64,000 nt of DNA from SG8-38 sp041576815 (GTDB lineage Bacteria > Myxococcota_A > Polyangia > Polyangiales > Houyiibacteriaceae): NCBI GenBank assembly GCA_041576815.1, contig JBFGKE010000002.1, forward strand, positions 111,921 to 175,920, given 5' to 3'. Position numbers and translations under genes: made by a program. Under the pieces are notes generated by a model, which was not told where the DNA came from, made no database searches, and was given only the letters and a program-made list of their open reading frames with translations. Below, piece by piece: positions 43,103-51,725 of this stretch (its first letter is position 1; each line of letters begins with the position of its first letter).

Positions 43103-43777
43103 ATGCAAGTCGACTTCGCCGCGAGAGAGCTGACCGTCAAGCTGGTGTACTACGGGCCTGCGCTCAGCGGGAAGACGACGAACCTGCGCGCGATCCATTG
43201 GCTCGGCACCTCGAGTAGCTGCAGTGAGCTGATGACGCTCGAGACGCAAAACGACCGAACGCTGTTCTTCGACATGCTGCCGATTTCGGTCAACTCCGAA
43301 AGCGGGCTCAAGATTCGGATCAAGTTGTTTACGGTACCCGGTCAGGTGATGCACAACGCAACCCGGCGGCTCGTGCTGCAAGCCGCCGACGGTGTCGCAT
43401 TCATCGCAGACTCCCAGCGGAGTGAGGCCGATGCAAACCGCGAGTCCTTCGTGAACCTCAAGCGAAACCTCGTAGAGAACGGCATCGATCCCAGTCGAAT
43501 TCCAATCGTGATACAGTTCAACAAGCGCGACATGGAAGACATTCGCAGCGATGCGGAGCTCGAAGCGATTGCAAACCAAAGCCGCGAGCCGATCTACCGA
43601 GCGATCGCGACACGTGGCTATGGCGTCATGCAAACGCTCCGCGGCCTGCTCGGCCAAACCTGGAACAAGCTGGAAGAAGAGAACGAGCTCGAAGAGCGTT
43701 TCGGAATCAGCCCAGCGCGGTTCATGCAGGAGGTCGATGCGAATCTGAAGCACGACCCGGGGGGACGGGCCCGATGA
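43103..43777 (+). CDS. MglA-like Ras-family small GTPase
   Basis: 224 residues. The P-loop is GPALSGKTTN (18-27), the G3 region reads TVPGQV in place of the usual DxxGQ (a hallmark of MglA proteins), and the G4 motif is QFNKRD (about 138). The C-terminal 35 residues (EEENELEERFGISPARFMQEVD) extend beyond the GTPase fold as a charged helix. MglA proteins set cell polarity and motility in myxobacteria with an MglB roadblock GAP; no mglB-like gene is adjacent. It overlaps the histidine kinase start by 4 bases, which suggests the two act together. Confidence 0.88.
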   Translation: MQVDFAARELTVKLVYYGPALSGKTTNLRAIHWLGTSSSCSELMTLETQNDRTLFFDMLPISVNSESGLKIRIKLFTVPGQVMHNATRRLVLQAADGVAFIADSQRSEADANRESFVNLKRNLVENGIDPSRIPIVIQFNKRDMEDIRSDAELEAIANQSREPIYRAIATRGYGVMQTLRGLLGQTWNKLEEENELEERFGISPARFMQEVDANLKHDPGGRAR

Positions 43778-45180
43778 GTCGAGACGACGCCCATGCAGCG
43801 GACATCTTGATGGGAGACGTCGTTCGCCTCGAGGACGTGTTGAGCCGCGGTTCGGTGACCTCGGTGTCCAAGTCGTTCTTCGGCCTGTTTGGGCTTCCAG
43901 TACGGGTGATCTCGCATGAGGGCGACCTGCTGGCAGACGTTCATCGGGACCGCCCGCTCTGCAACTATCTCAACACCACCGGCGAGGGCGAGCGGCGATG
44001 TGCCGCCACGGTCGCAGCTGTTCGAGACGCGGAGCCGGAGGCTCAGACGATCGTGCATCCGTGCTTCTCGGGAGCGGTGTACCGAATCGTCCCGCTCGAG
44101 TATCAGGGCCGTCCGATCGGCCGCTTCATCGTCGGGCCGTACGTGCCAGCGGAAGCCAAGTCGGCTCCGCTGACGCTCACGTCGGTCCAAGGGGTCGACG
44201 ACCGCATCGCCCGCGGTCATTTCGATGACATGCCGCGGGTGCGGCAAGACATCGCCGAACAGCTCTGCGACCACCTCAAAGGCGTGATCGAGCTGCTCGT
44301 GTTCTCCGGCCATCGCGCGCAGCTCGCATCGACGATGCAGGTCGCGAGCGTGCGCGAAAACTACCGAGAGCTCGCCGAGAAGAACGAAGCGCTCAAAAGC
44401 TCCTACGACGAGCTCAAGCAACTCGATCAGCTGAAGTCGACGTTCTTGGCGACGGTGAGCCACGAGCTCCGCACCCCCCTCACCTCGATCATCGGCTACA
44501 CCGAGATGCTCGATAGCGGCGCCGCTGGCGCGCTCAGCGACGGGCAGGCCGAGTTTCTAGGGACGATCCGCAACAAGGCGACTCAGCTCCTCGGACTGAT
44601 CGGCAGCCTGCTCGACCTCGGCCGGCTCGAGGCAAAGAACCTCGAGCTCCAAAACGAGCCCGTCGACGCGAAAGCATTGCTTTCCGACGTCGGATCGACC
44701 GTCGTCCCAAATGCCAATCGGCGCAATGTGACGCTCGACATCGAAATCGCGGACGAGACACCGAAGATCTGGGGCGATGCGATGCGACTCCGGCAAATCG
44801 TGCTCAACCTGACCGACAACGCCCTGAAGTTCACCAGCGAGGGGGGCGAGGTCGTTCTCTCGGCGTTCCCGGGTGAGCTCGCCCACGCAGACGGAACCGG
44901 CGTGGGCGCGGCTCTGTTTGCCGCGACCCAGCCGGCCGTGGTCCTCGAGGTGCGCGACACGGGAATGGGCATCCCCGAAGAGAACCTTTCGCGGATCTTC
45001 GATGCCTTCTACCAGATCGACGCAGGCACGACCCGCGTTCACGGCGGCGCAGGGCTGGGCCTGTCCATCGTCAAACAGCTCGTCGACGCACATGATGGCA
45101 GCATCGAGGTGCAGAGCACGCCCGGTGAGGGCACAATCTTCACCGTGAAGCTTCCTGCCGCCGACGACGATGCACGATGA
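43774..45180 (+). CDS. Sensor histidine kinase with N-terminal PocR domain
   Basis: 468 residues without membrane segments. Residues about 20-125 form a PocR-type sensory domain with its three Cys (63, 76, 97) in LCNYLNTTGEGERRC and HPCFSGAVYRIVPL; such domains are thought to sense small hydrocarbon or metal ligands. A coiled coil (190-225) leads to HisKA with the phospho-accepting His230 in ATVSHELRTPL. The ATPase domain has LNLTDNALKFT (N box), RDTGMGIPEEN (G1) and GGAGLGLSIVKQLV (G2). No response regulator gene is adjacent. It is coupled to the MglA-like GTPase gene. Confidence 0.9.
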   Translation: MSRDDAHAADILMGDVVRLEDVLSRGSVTSVSKSFFGLFGLPVRVISHEGDLLADVHRDRPLCNYLNTTGEGERRCAATVAAVRDAEPEAQTIVHPCFSGAVYRIVPLEYQGRPIGRFIVGPYVPAEAKSAPLTLTSVQGVDDRIARGHFDDMPRVRQDIAEQLCDHLKGVIELLVFSGHRAQLASTMQVASVRENYRELAEKNEALKSSYDELKQLDQLKSTFLATVSHELRTPLTSIIGYTEMLDSGAAGALSDGQAEFLGTIRNKATQLLGLIGSLLDLGRLEAKNLELQNEPVDAKALLSDVGSTVVPNANRRNVTLDIEIADETPKIWGDAMRLRQIVLNLTDNALKFTSEGGEVVLSAFPGELAHADGTGVGAALFAATQPAVVLEVRDTGMGIPEENLSRIFDAFYQIDAGTTRVHGGAGLGLSIVKQLVDAHDGSIEVQSTPGEGTIFTVKLPAADDDAR

Positions 45181-46120
45181 GTTTGCCAGAATCGAATGGC
45201 TGAAAAATCGGTTCGCGCTCCGCGATGACGCCGAAGGGGTCGCCGTCGGGATCGGCGACGATGCCGCGGTCCTGGACTTCGGCAAGCAACTGACGATCGC
45301 GACCATCGACACGCAGGTCGAGAACGTTCATTTCCGGCAAGATCTGATCGCACCCCGTGAGCTCGGGTACCGCGCGATGGTGGCCGCGGTCAGCGACGTT
45401 TGGGCGATGGGCGGACGAGCGACGGCGGCATTGGTCGCGCTCACGCTTCCCGCCGGCGTCCAAGAGGAAGCTTTTCGCGAGCTGATCGACGGCCTGGCCG
45501 ACGCTGCGCAGGCGACCGGCGCACGGGTGGTCGGCGGCAATTTGAGCGGGGCGGATCTGCTGACCGTGACCACGAGCGTATTCGGCGCGCCGGTGCGGGA
45601 GCCGATCGCGAGAAGCGGTGCGAAGCCCGGAGAGTCCGTGTACGTCACCGGCACACTCGGAGCCGCAGCGCTGGGGCTTCACATCCTCGAGGCCGGTGCC
45701 CTCGGGATCCCGGATGGCGACCGATTTGCCGAGCGATGGAAACGGCCCCCGATCAACGATCGTTTGGCGGCCGGGATCGCGCAAATCGCCACGGCGGCAG
45801 TGGACGTGTCGGACGGCTGCGTGCAGGACCTTCAGCATCTCTGCAGCGCGTCCGGGGTGGGCGCGACGCTGCGCGCTGGCCGAGCTCCGACCGCGCGAGG
45901 GCACGATGCGGCCTGCAAAGCGCTGGGCCTGGATCCGATTCTCACCATGCTGACCGGAGGCGAGGACTACGAGCTCATCTTCACGGCGCCCCCGTCCGAA
46001 CGAGCCGCGGCGCTCGGTACGCCGATCGGAGAGATCACCGAAGGGTCCGAAGTTCGGGTCGTCGGCGAGGATGGTGCTGCCATCGACGTCGCACAGGCCG
46101 GCTTCCGTCACTTTTCGTAG
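45170..46120 (+). CDS. thiL: Thiamine-monophosphate kinase
   Basis: 316 residues. Signatures are VAVGIGDDAAVLD (about 26), the metal- and phosphate-binding IATIDTQVENVHF, VGGNLSGAD (about 123), AAVDVSDGCVQDL (about 206) and LTGGEDYELIF (about 262). It phosphorylates thiamine monophosphate to the active cofactor thiamine diphosphate in the cytoplasm. The ATG at 45170 overlaps the kinase gene by 11 bases, and its last 13 bases overlap the end of the convergent NamZ-like gene. Confidence 0.95.
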   Translation: MHDEFARIEWLKNRFALRDDAEGVAVGIGDDAAVLDFGKQLTIATIDTQVENVHFRQDLIAPRELGYRAMVAAVSDVWAMGGRATAALVALTLPAGVQEEAFRELIDGLADAAQATGARVVGGNLSGADLLTVTTSVFGAPVREPIARSGAKPGESVYVTGTLGAAALGLHILEAGALGIPDGDRFAERWKRPPINDRLAAGIAQIATAAVDVSDGCVQDLQHLCSASGVGATLRAGRAPTARGHDAACKALGLDPILTMLTGGEDYELIFTAPPSERAAALGTPIGEITEGSEVRVVGEDGAAIDVAQAGFRHFS

Positions 46121-47283
46121 AGCCAGACGTCTCGACGCTCGCCGTCGAACTCCGCCGCGCCGCGCGCTTGCTCGGCCAGCACGTCGTCGATCGAAGCACC
46201 TGCATCGACGGCGTTGCGGAGCTCGGGGCCGCCCGTGAGGAGATCGATCGCCGGGCGATCGGCCACGAACTCGTAGGGCTCCGTGCGCCAGCGGGCGTCC
46301 GACGCGAGCTGGGGTAGGACCGCCGCCAACATGCGCTGGTAGCTCTCGAACGGACGGAAGACCCAAGGATCGGTCACGTGCACCTGCACCCCGGCGCAGG
46401 GACGGCCCGCGTGCTTGTGGAACGTCGGCTCGAACTCGACCGGCCTCAGCGTGGCGCCGTGAAGATCGAGCTCGAGGAGTGGGCCCACCTCGAGAGCCGG
46501 CCCGCCCCAAAGCTCGAACGGCCTCGTGGTGCCGCGCCCCTCGGAAAGCCGGGTGCCCTCGATCAAGCAACCGCCGGGGTATACGACCGCGGTCTCCACG
46601 CTCGGCATGTTCGGCGACGGCATCACCCACGGGAGCCCGGTCTCGCCCCACTCCATCGCGCGCGCCCAGCCTTCCATGGGCACGACCGAAAGCGCGCTCG
46701 CGTCGATTCGATCGTGCCTGCACACCCACGCCATCAGCTCGCCGATCGTCAAGCCGTGCCGCACCGCAACTGGATAGAGCCCGACGAACGACAAATAGCC
46801 CTCACGCTGCACGGCGCCCTCGACGCGAGCGCCGCCAAGGGGGTTGGGTCGATCGAGCAAGACGACCTCTGTGCCGACCTCGGCTGCCACCTTCATGGTC
46901 AAAGCCGCCGTCCAAACGTAGGTGTAGTAGCGAGAACCGACGTCCTGTAGATCGATCACGACCGCATCGAGGCCCCGCAGCCATTCGGGCTTCGGGGTCA
47001 GGGCCTCGGCATCATCCCCATAGAGCGAATAGACGGGTAGCTCGGAGGTTTGACGCGTCCCGACACCGATCATGTCCTGCGCGGCGCCCGCGAATCCGTG
47101 CTCCGGCCCAAACAGCGCCGAGAGCCTTGCTCCGGCGTCTTCGAGCACCAGTGCCGCGTGCCGGAGCGTTCGATCGACGCTTGCCGCATGCGCGAGGAGA
47201 CCCACGCGGCGACCCGCGACCAAACGACGAGCCTCGGGGTCTCCGTCGGCGATGCGATCGAGGCCTGTCCGGACGCTGGTCAA
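46108..47283 (-). CDS. DUF1343 protein, NamZ-like exo-beta-N-acetylmuramidase
   Basis: 391 residues. Family landmarks are LFGPEHGFAG (about 56), LPVYSLYG (about 82), DLQDVGSRYYTYVWT (about 112), LLDRPNPLGG (about 142), and SPNMPSVETAVVYPGGCLIEGTRLSEGRGT (about 223). The NamZ family releases MurNAc from the non-reducing ends of peptidoglycan fragments. No signal peptide is seen, so it may act in the cytoplasm on recovered muropeptides. The TTG start overlaps the pyrB stop (TTGA), so the gene is the last in the pyrR-pyrB transcript. Confidence 0.85.
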   Translation of the reverse strand: MTSVRTGLDRIADGDPEARRLVAGRRVGLLAHAASVDRTLRHAALVLEDAGARLSALFGPEHGFAGAAQDMIGVGTRQTSELPVYSLYGDDAEALTPKPEWLRGLDAVVIDLQDVGSRYYTYVWTAALTMKVAAEVGTEVVLLDRPNPLGGARVEGAVQREGYLSFVGLYPVAVRHGLTIGELMAWVCRHDRIDASALSVVPMEGWARAMEWGETGLPWVMPSPNMPSVETAVVYPGGCLIEGTRLSEGRGTTRPFELWGGPALEVGPLLELDLHGATLRPVEFEPTFHKHAGRPCAGVQVHVTDPWVFRPFESYQRMLAAVLPQLASDARWRTEPYEFVADRPAIDLLTGGPELRNAVDAGASIDDVLAEQARGAAEFDGERRDVWLYEK

Positions 47284-48233
47284 TCGGTTTCACCCACCGC
47301 CGGCGCCTCGGTGGCTTCACCGGCCAACAGATAGAGAAGCGCCATTCGTACCGCGACCCCCGCCTCGACCTGGTCGAGCACGACGCTGCGCTCGCCGTCT
47401 GCGATGATGTTTTCGATTTCGACCCCGCGATTCATCGGCCCCGGATGCATCACGATCGCATCGGGCTTGGCGTGGGCCAGCGCTTTGGGACCGATTCCAA
47501 AGGTGCGCGCGTATTCCCGAAGGCTCGGCAGGAGCGCGCCCGCGAGCCGCTCCTGCTGAATCCGGAGGACCATCACGACGTCGGCCCCGGCGAGCGCCTC
47601 CGAGACCTCGTCGAAAACCCGGACGCCGAGAGAATCGACGGCCGCGGGAAGAAGGGTGCGTGGACCGACGACACGCACCTCGCAGCCGAACAGCTTCAAG
47701 AGCTGCGCGTTGGACCGGGCGACGCGTGAATGCGCTATGTCGCCCACGATGGTGACCACCAAGCCGTCCAGCTTTCCTTTTTCGCGTCGGATGGTGAAGG
47801 CATCGAGCAGCGCCTGGGTGGGATGCGCGTGCATTCCGTCGCCCGCGTTGATCACGCTACAGCCGATCTTGGAGGCAACGTATGCCGCCGCGCCGGACGC
47901 CCCGTGTCGGATCACGATCACGTCGGGGTGCATCGCCTCGAGAGTGCGACAGGTGTCCTGGAGGGTTTCCCCCTTCTTCACGCTCGATGCGGCGACCGTC
48001 ATGTTGATCACGTCGGCGCTGAGCCGCTTGCCGGCCAGCTCGAAGCTCATTCGCGTTCGGGTCGAAGCCTCGTAGAACAAGTTCACGACGGTTTTTCCGC
48101 GAAGGGTGGGCACTTTCCGAACGGGACGCCGCGACACCTGGAAAAACGCTTCGGCGGTGTCGAGGATTCGCTCGATGTCGGCGCGCGTCAGGCCGTCGAT
48201 GTCGAGGAGGCTTCGATGAGGAAACGCCTCCAT
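47280..48233 (-). CDS. pyrB: Aspartate carbamoyltransferase catalytic subunit
   Basis: 317 residues. Carbamoyl-phosphate motif FYEASTRTRMSFELAGKRL (about 54), then SSVKKGETLQDT, IRHGASGAAAYVA, the aspartate-side VTIVGDIAHSRVARSN (about 161) and HPGPMNRGVEI (about 263). It makes N-carbamoyl-aspartate, the first committed step of pyrimidine synthesis. There is no pyrI next to it, and the pyrC expected next in many genomes is replaced by the NamZ-like gene. It shares one base with pyrR (TGATG). Confidence 0.96.
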   Translation of the reverse strand: MEAFPHRSLLDIDGLTRADIERILDTAEAFFQVSRRPVRKVPTLRGKTVVNLFYEASTRTRMSFELAGKRLSADVINMTVAASSVKKGETLQDTCRTLEAMHPDVIVIRHGASGAAAYVASKIGCSVINAGDGMHAHPTQALLDAFTIRREKGKLDGLVVTIVGDIAHSRVARSNAQLLKLFGCEVRVVGPRTLLPAAVDSLGVRVFDEVSEALAGADVVMVLRIQQERLAGALLPSLREYARTFGIGPKALAHAKPDAIVMHPGPMNRGVEIENIIADGERSVVLDQVEAGVAVRMALLYLLAGEATEAPAVGETD

Positions 48234-48772
48234 CAGTCACCCCCGGTTAGCACGACGCGGTCGGGCCCAGCGGCATCGATCCACACGTCGAGCCGCTCCC
48301 CTTCTTCGATTTCGAACGTTCGCCCGACGAAATCGGGAGCGACCGGCAGCTCTCGGCCACCCCGATCGCAAAGCGCGGCGAGCCACACGCGCGAGGGGCG
48401 GCCATGGTCTTGAAGGCATTCGATCGCGGCGCGGACGGTGCGCCCCGTGTGAAGGACGTCATCGACGAGGACGACGTGGCGGCCGTTGACGTCGAACGGA
48501 ATGTCGCTCGGCCCGATTTTCGGGTTGGGAAGCGCGGTCGCGGCGTCGTCGCGATAAAGCGAGATGTCGACGGTTCCCACCGGCGGGGGCCTGCCCTCGA
48601 CCGCGGCGATTTCGTCGGCCAACCGCTTCGATAGGGCCACCCCACCCCGTCGGATGCCGACCAAAGTCAGGTCTTCGATGCCGGAAGTGGCTTCCAGGAT
48701 CGCCACGGCCATGCGCCGAACGCTCCGTTGGATCGCGTCGGCGTCGAGGACGACCTTCTGAGTTCGAGCCAC
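48233..48772 (-). CDS. pyrR: Bifunctional pyr operon regulator/uracil phosphoribosyltransferase
   Basis: 179 residues from the GTG at 48772 (VARTQKVVLDADAIQRSV), which lies just after the SDR stop; a longer frame to 48853 would overlap that gene. The PRPP loop is VVLVDDVLHTGRTVRAAI (about 99), with VGIRRGGVALSKRLADEI (about 38) and GRELPVAPDFVG near the C-terminus. PyrR binds pyr mRNA to cause attenuation in many bacteria and has weak UPRTase activity. I see no clear PyrR-binding loop upstream because the gene follows the SDR gene by 26 bp. Confidence 0.92.
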   Translation of the reverse strand: MARTQKVVLDADAIQRSVRRMAVAILEATSGIEDLTLVGIRRGGVALSKRLADEIAAVEGRPPPVGTVDISLYRDDAATALPNPKIGPSDIPFDVNGRHVVLVDDVLHTGRTVRAAIECLQDHGRPSRVWLAALCDRGGRELPVAPDFVGRTFEIEEGERLDVWIDAAGPDRVVLTGGD

Positions 48773-48798
48773 TTCCGGCGGAGTGTGTGAGAAAAGCC

Positions 48799-49575
48799 TC
48801 AGGCCTTCAAGCCTAGGCCCCCATCGATGGTGAGTAGGCTGCCGGTCTGCCACGTCTGGTCGAGCGCGTGCACGATCACCGCAGCCACTTCGGCGGGCGT
48901 GCCGAGGCGTCCGAGCGGGTGAAGCGCGGCAAGCGCGGCAAGCTGCTCGTCGACGTGCCGGCCGAGCTCGTCCGGTTTCAGCGACTCGCCGGGACGGAGG
49001 CGCGGCGCCCGGAGCATGTCGGTGTCGACCCCGCCCGGAAGCACCGCGTTCACCCTCACCCCGACGGGCGCGAGCTCGAGCGCCAACGCGCGTGTGAGCG
49101 CATTGAGGGCGGCTTTGGTGGCAGCATAGACCGCGGTGCTGGTCGCGACGCGCTCCGACAAGGTGCTCGAGACGTTGACGATCGCGCCGCCGCGCCCGCG
49201 AAGATGCTCGGCCACCGACTGCGACAAGAGCAAAGGCGCGACGAGGTTCACACGCAGCTGCGCATCAATCGAGGCGAGGCCGATTGCCCCGACCTCTTCG
49301 TAGATCGCGATGCCGGCACAGTTGACGAGGCCATCGACCCTGCCGAACGCATCGATCGCACGCCGGGCCACAGCCTCGAGGCCATCGAGGTCAGCGAGGT
49401 CGGCGGCCACGGCGCGGACGCGGCTCGGGTCCGCTTTCGCAAGCGTCCGAAGCGCATCTTCATCTCGTGCGACCGCCACGACGCGGCCACCCTGCGCGAG
49501 GATCGCCTCGACGGCGGCGCGACCGATGCCGCGGGTCGCGCCCGTCACGATCACCGTCCCTTGCGAAACCGTCAT
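48799..49575 (-). CDS. Short-chain dehydrogenase/reductase
   Basis: 258 residues from the ATG at 49575. Classical SDR pattern: TGATRGIGRAA (cofactor loop, about 11), NCAG (about 85), catalytic Ser in VNVSSTLSE (about 136), YAATK (Tyr and Lys, about 151) and the PGGVDTDM segment. Arg at the end of the cofactor loop region (VAVARDEDAL) favours NADPH. The gene lies one base behind the FolB-cupin gene (TGAGATG). As FolM/PTR1-type pterin reductases are SDRs, a pterin substrate is possible but unproven; acyl or sugar substrates are equally open. Confidence 0.85.
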   Translation of the reverse strand: MTVSQGTVIVTGATRGIGRAAVEAILAQGGRVVAVARDEDALRTLAKADPSRVRAVAADLADLDGLEAVARRAIDAFGRVDGLVNCAGIAIYEEVGAIGLASIDAQLRVNLVAPLLLSQSVAEHLRGRGGAIVNVSSTLSERVATSTAVYAATKAALNALTRALALELAPVGVRVNAVLPGGVDTDMLRAPRLRPGESLKPDELGRHVDEQLAALAALHPLGRLGTPAEVAAVIVHALDQTWQTGSLLTIDGGLGLKA

Positions 49576-49576
49576 C

Positions 49577-50323
49577 TCAACCCAGGCCTGCGATCGGGCC
49601 CCACGGAGGCTCGGCGGGGACGTCGGCGTGCTCGCCGTCGACCTCGATCTCGTCTTCGGGAATGAAGCGGGGCGAGTCGACGCAGAGGATCGTCTGGCTT
49701 CGGTCGGTCGGATTCGAGTAGCTGTGCGCCGCACCCCTCGGCCAGCGGTGGACGGTACCGGGCGCGCAAGGTTGGCCCTGGCAAAGCAGACCATCGCCCA
49801 ACACCATCTCGGACTCCCGCATCTGCTGGTGCATGTGGAGTGGGATGCCCTTCCCCGGCGCGATGTTCAATCGATAGATCCCCGCGCCCTTCGTCTCGTG
49901 AATGATGTCGACCGTCCCAAAGGGCTTGTGCTCGACCTCGAGATCGACAGATGAGGCGTGACGTTCGATCTCGAGCGAGGGGACGGCGAACCCGCGAAGC
50001 GCCCCGGGCTTGGTCAGACGGACGACGACGGATTCGATCTGGGCCCGTCGCTCGTCCGGAGCCGGCGGCGCGAGAATGTAGCGGGCGAGCACGTGAGCAG
50101 CGGTTTCGAGCAACCTGAATCGGCAGCTCCGAAGCAAGAAGACGAGCTGAGACGCGGTGGCGGCGTAGTCGACCGTGTAGCGAAGGCTTTCTTTCACGGC
50201 CGATCGTTCGGTGGCGAGTCGCATCTCGACGTCGACGCGGAGAGGCTGCGATGCGTTGCGCTCGTGCGGATAGACGCCGACCACGCAGTCGACCATCAGC
50301 TCTTCGATTCGCAGCACGTCCAT
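49577..50323 (-). CDS. Dihydroneopterin aldolase fused to a cupin domain
   Basis: 248 residues from the ATG at 50323. Residues 1-120 are a complete FolB domain: VYPHERNASQ (Glu21), TVDYAATASQL (Tyr53), LLETAAHVLA (Glu73) and VRLTKPGAL (Lys105), so all expected catalytic residues are present. Residues about 125-225 form a cupin barrel: IPLHMHQQMRESEMVLGDGL (His163, His165, Glu170/172) and VHRWPRGAAHSYSN (His192, His200). FolB turns dihydroneopterin into hydroxymethyl-dihydropterin in folate synthesis. The cupin could bind metal and sense or modify a ligand. It is the first gene of the SDR-pyrR-pyrB-namZ run. Confidence 0.85.
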   Translation of the reverse strand: MDVLRIEELMVDCVVGVYPHERNASQPLRVDVEMRLATERSAVKESLRYTVDYAATASQLVFLLRSCRFRLLETAAHVLARYILAPPAPDERRAQIESVVVRLTKPGALRGFAVPSLEIERHASSVDLEVEHKPFGTVDIIHETKGAGIYRLNIAPGKGIPLHMHQQMRESEMVLGDGLLCQGQPCAPGTVHRWPRGAAHSYSNPTDRSQTILCVDSPRFIPEDEIEVDGEHADVPAEPPWGPIAGLG

Positions 50324-50372
50324 GGCCGGAAGGCTATCGCATTTCGGGACTTCTGCTAGAGTGCGGCAGCCG

Positions 50373-51650
50373 ATGAGCCAAGAGCGCCGGAGTGCCTTGA
50401 ACGACGTCGCAGAGGTCGCAGCGTTTCGACCGGTGCCGCGCACCGGCGTGATTTACGTGACGGTCGAAGCGCAAAAACGGGGCTTCAGCCTCGACGCGCC
50501 CGGCTGGTGCAATCTCGGTCAAGGGCAACCCGACACCGGCGTTCTTCCGGGCGCCCCCGATCGTGTGACGTGCATCGACGTCCAGCCCGGCGACCTCGAC
50601 TACGCGCCGGTCCCCGGGCTCTGGGAGCTTCGCGATGCAGTCGCCGACCTCTACAACCGGTTGTTTCGCCGCGGAATGAAGTCGCGGTACAGCGCGGAAA
50701 ACGTCGCCATTGCCGGTGGGGGTCGCGTGGCCGTCATGCGCGCATGCGCGGCCGTTGCGCCGATTCACCTCGGCCACTTTCTGCCGGACTACACGGCCTA
50801 CGAAGAGCTGCTCGATGTCTTTCGCCGCTTCCTGCCAATCCCGATCTTGCTGGACCCGAAGCACCAGTACGAGTTCACGGCGGCGGATCTCGAGCAAGAG
50901 ATCCTCGGACGAGGGCTCAGCGCCATCCTGGCAAGCAATCCGTGCAACCCCACCGGCAAGGTCGTGCATGGCGACACCCTCGCCGGTTGGGTGCAAACCG
51001 CACGCGACTTGAGCTGTGCCCTGCTGCTCGACGAGTTCTACTCCCACTACGTGTGGACTGGGGATCAATCGATCGTCAGCGCGGCGCAATACGTCGAGGA
51101 CGTGGACGACGACCCGATCGTGTTGTTCGACGGGCTGACGAAGAACTGGAGGTACCCGGGGTTTCGCGTGAGCTGGATCGTTGGCCCAAAGCGCGTGATC
51201 GAGCTCGCCGCGAGCGCAGGCTCGTTCCTCGATGGCGGCGGTGTCGCCCCCATGCAGCGCGCTGCCATCGACCTCGTGCAGGAGGCACCCACCCTCGCCG
51301 AAACCAATGCGGTGCGTGTCGAATTCGCCAAGAAGCGAGACGTGCTCGTGAAAGGGCTGAAAGAAATCGGCGTCAAGCTCGACCTCGAGCCCGAAGGCAC
51401 CTTCTACGCCTGGGGGAACCTCGGCGGGCTACCCCCTTCCCTTCGCAGCAGCGACGACTTCTTTCGGGCGGCGCTCGACCGGCAGGTGATCTGCGTCCCG
51501 GGCCACTTCTTCGACGTGAACCCGGGGAAGCGTCGGACGGGCCGGCCGTCCCGGTTCGTGAATCACGTGCGGTTTTCGTTTGGGCCGCCGCTCGAGGTGC
51601 TCGAAGAGGCGCTCGTCCGGCTCCGCTCGATGGTCGCCGAGGCTCGCTAG
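50373..51650 (+). CDS. PLP-dependent class I/II aminotransferase
   Basis: 425 residues from the ATG at 50373. Features are WCNLGQGQPDTG (about 46), GGGRVAVMRA (about 117), ASNPCNPTGKVV (about 189), LLLDEFYSHYVW (about 217), the internal-aldimine Lys in LFDGLTKNWRYPGFRVSW (about 254) and a C-terminal NHVRFSFGPP. It resembles aspartate/alanine-type transaminases; the substrate is not evident. It is divergent from the FolB-cupin gene with 49 bp between starts. A hairpin with a T-run follows. Confidence 0.85.
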   Translation: MSQERRSALNDVAEVAAFRPVPRTGVIYVTVEAQKRGFSLDAPGWCNLGQGQPDTGVLPGAPDRVTCIDVQPGDLDYAPVPGLWELRDAVADLYNRLFRRGMKSRYSAENVAIAGGGRVAVMRACAAVAPIHLGHFLPDYTAYEELLDVFRRFLPIPILLDPKHQYEFTAADLEQEILGRGLSAILASNPCNPTGKVVHGDTLAGWVQTARDLSCALLLDEFYSHYVWTGDQSIVSAAQYVEDVDDDPIVLFDGLTKNWRYPGFRVSWIVGPKRVIELAASAGSFLDGGGVAPMQRAAIDLVQEAPTLAETNAVRVEFAKKRDVLVKGLKEIGVKLDLEPEGTFYAWGNLGGLPPSLRSSDDFFRAALDRQVICVPGHFFDVNPGKRRTGRPSRFVNHVRFSFGPPLEVLEEALVRLRSMVAEAR

Positions 51651-51664
51651 CGCCCGCCCTCACT

Positions 51665-51693
51665 CGAAAAACGCCTATTTGCGGGTTTTTTCG
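51665..51693 (+). terminator. Hairpin with T-run after the aminotransferase gene
   Basis: CGAAAAACGC pairs imperfectly with GCGGGTTTTTTCG around CTATTT, 14 bp behind the stop codon. The six T after a GC-rich stem end suggest an intrinsic terminator on plus. It separates the aminotransferase from the adenine methylase gene. Confidence 0.5.
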
Positions 51694-51725
51694 CGATGTC
51701 GCTGATGTAGGCAATCATACTACAC

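Noticed and set aside
45170..46120. Possible TPP riboswitch for thiL
   Set aside because: thiL begins inside the kinase gene and there is no leader region in which such an element could lie.
45140..46729. 529-codon minus frame across thiL and the NamZ-like gene
   Set aside because: Arg/Gly/Pro-rich translation without motifs; it is opposite to the clearly conserved thiL and in another frame of namZ.
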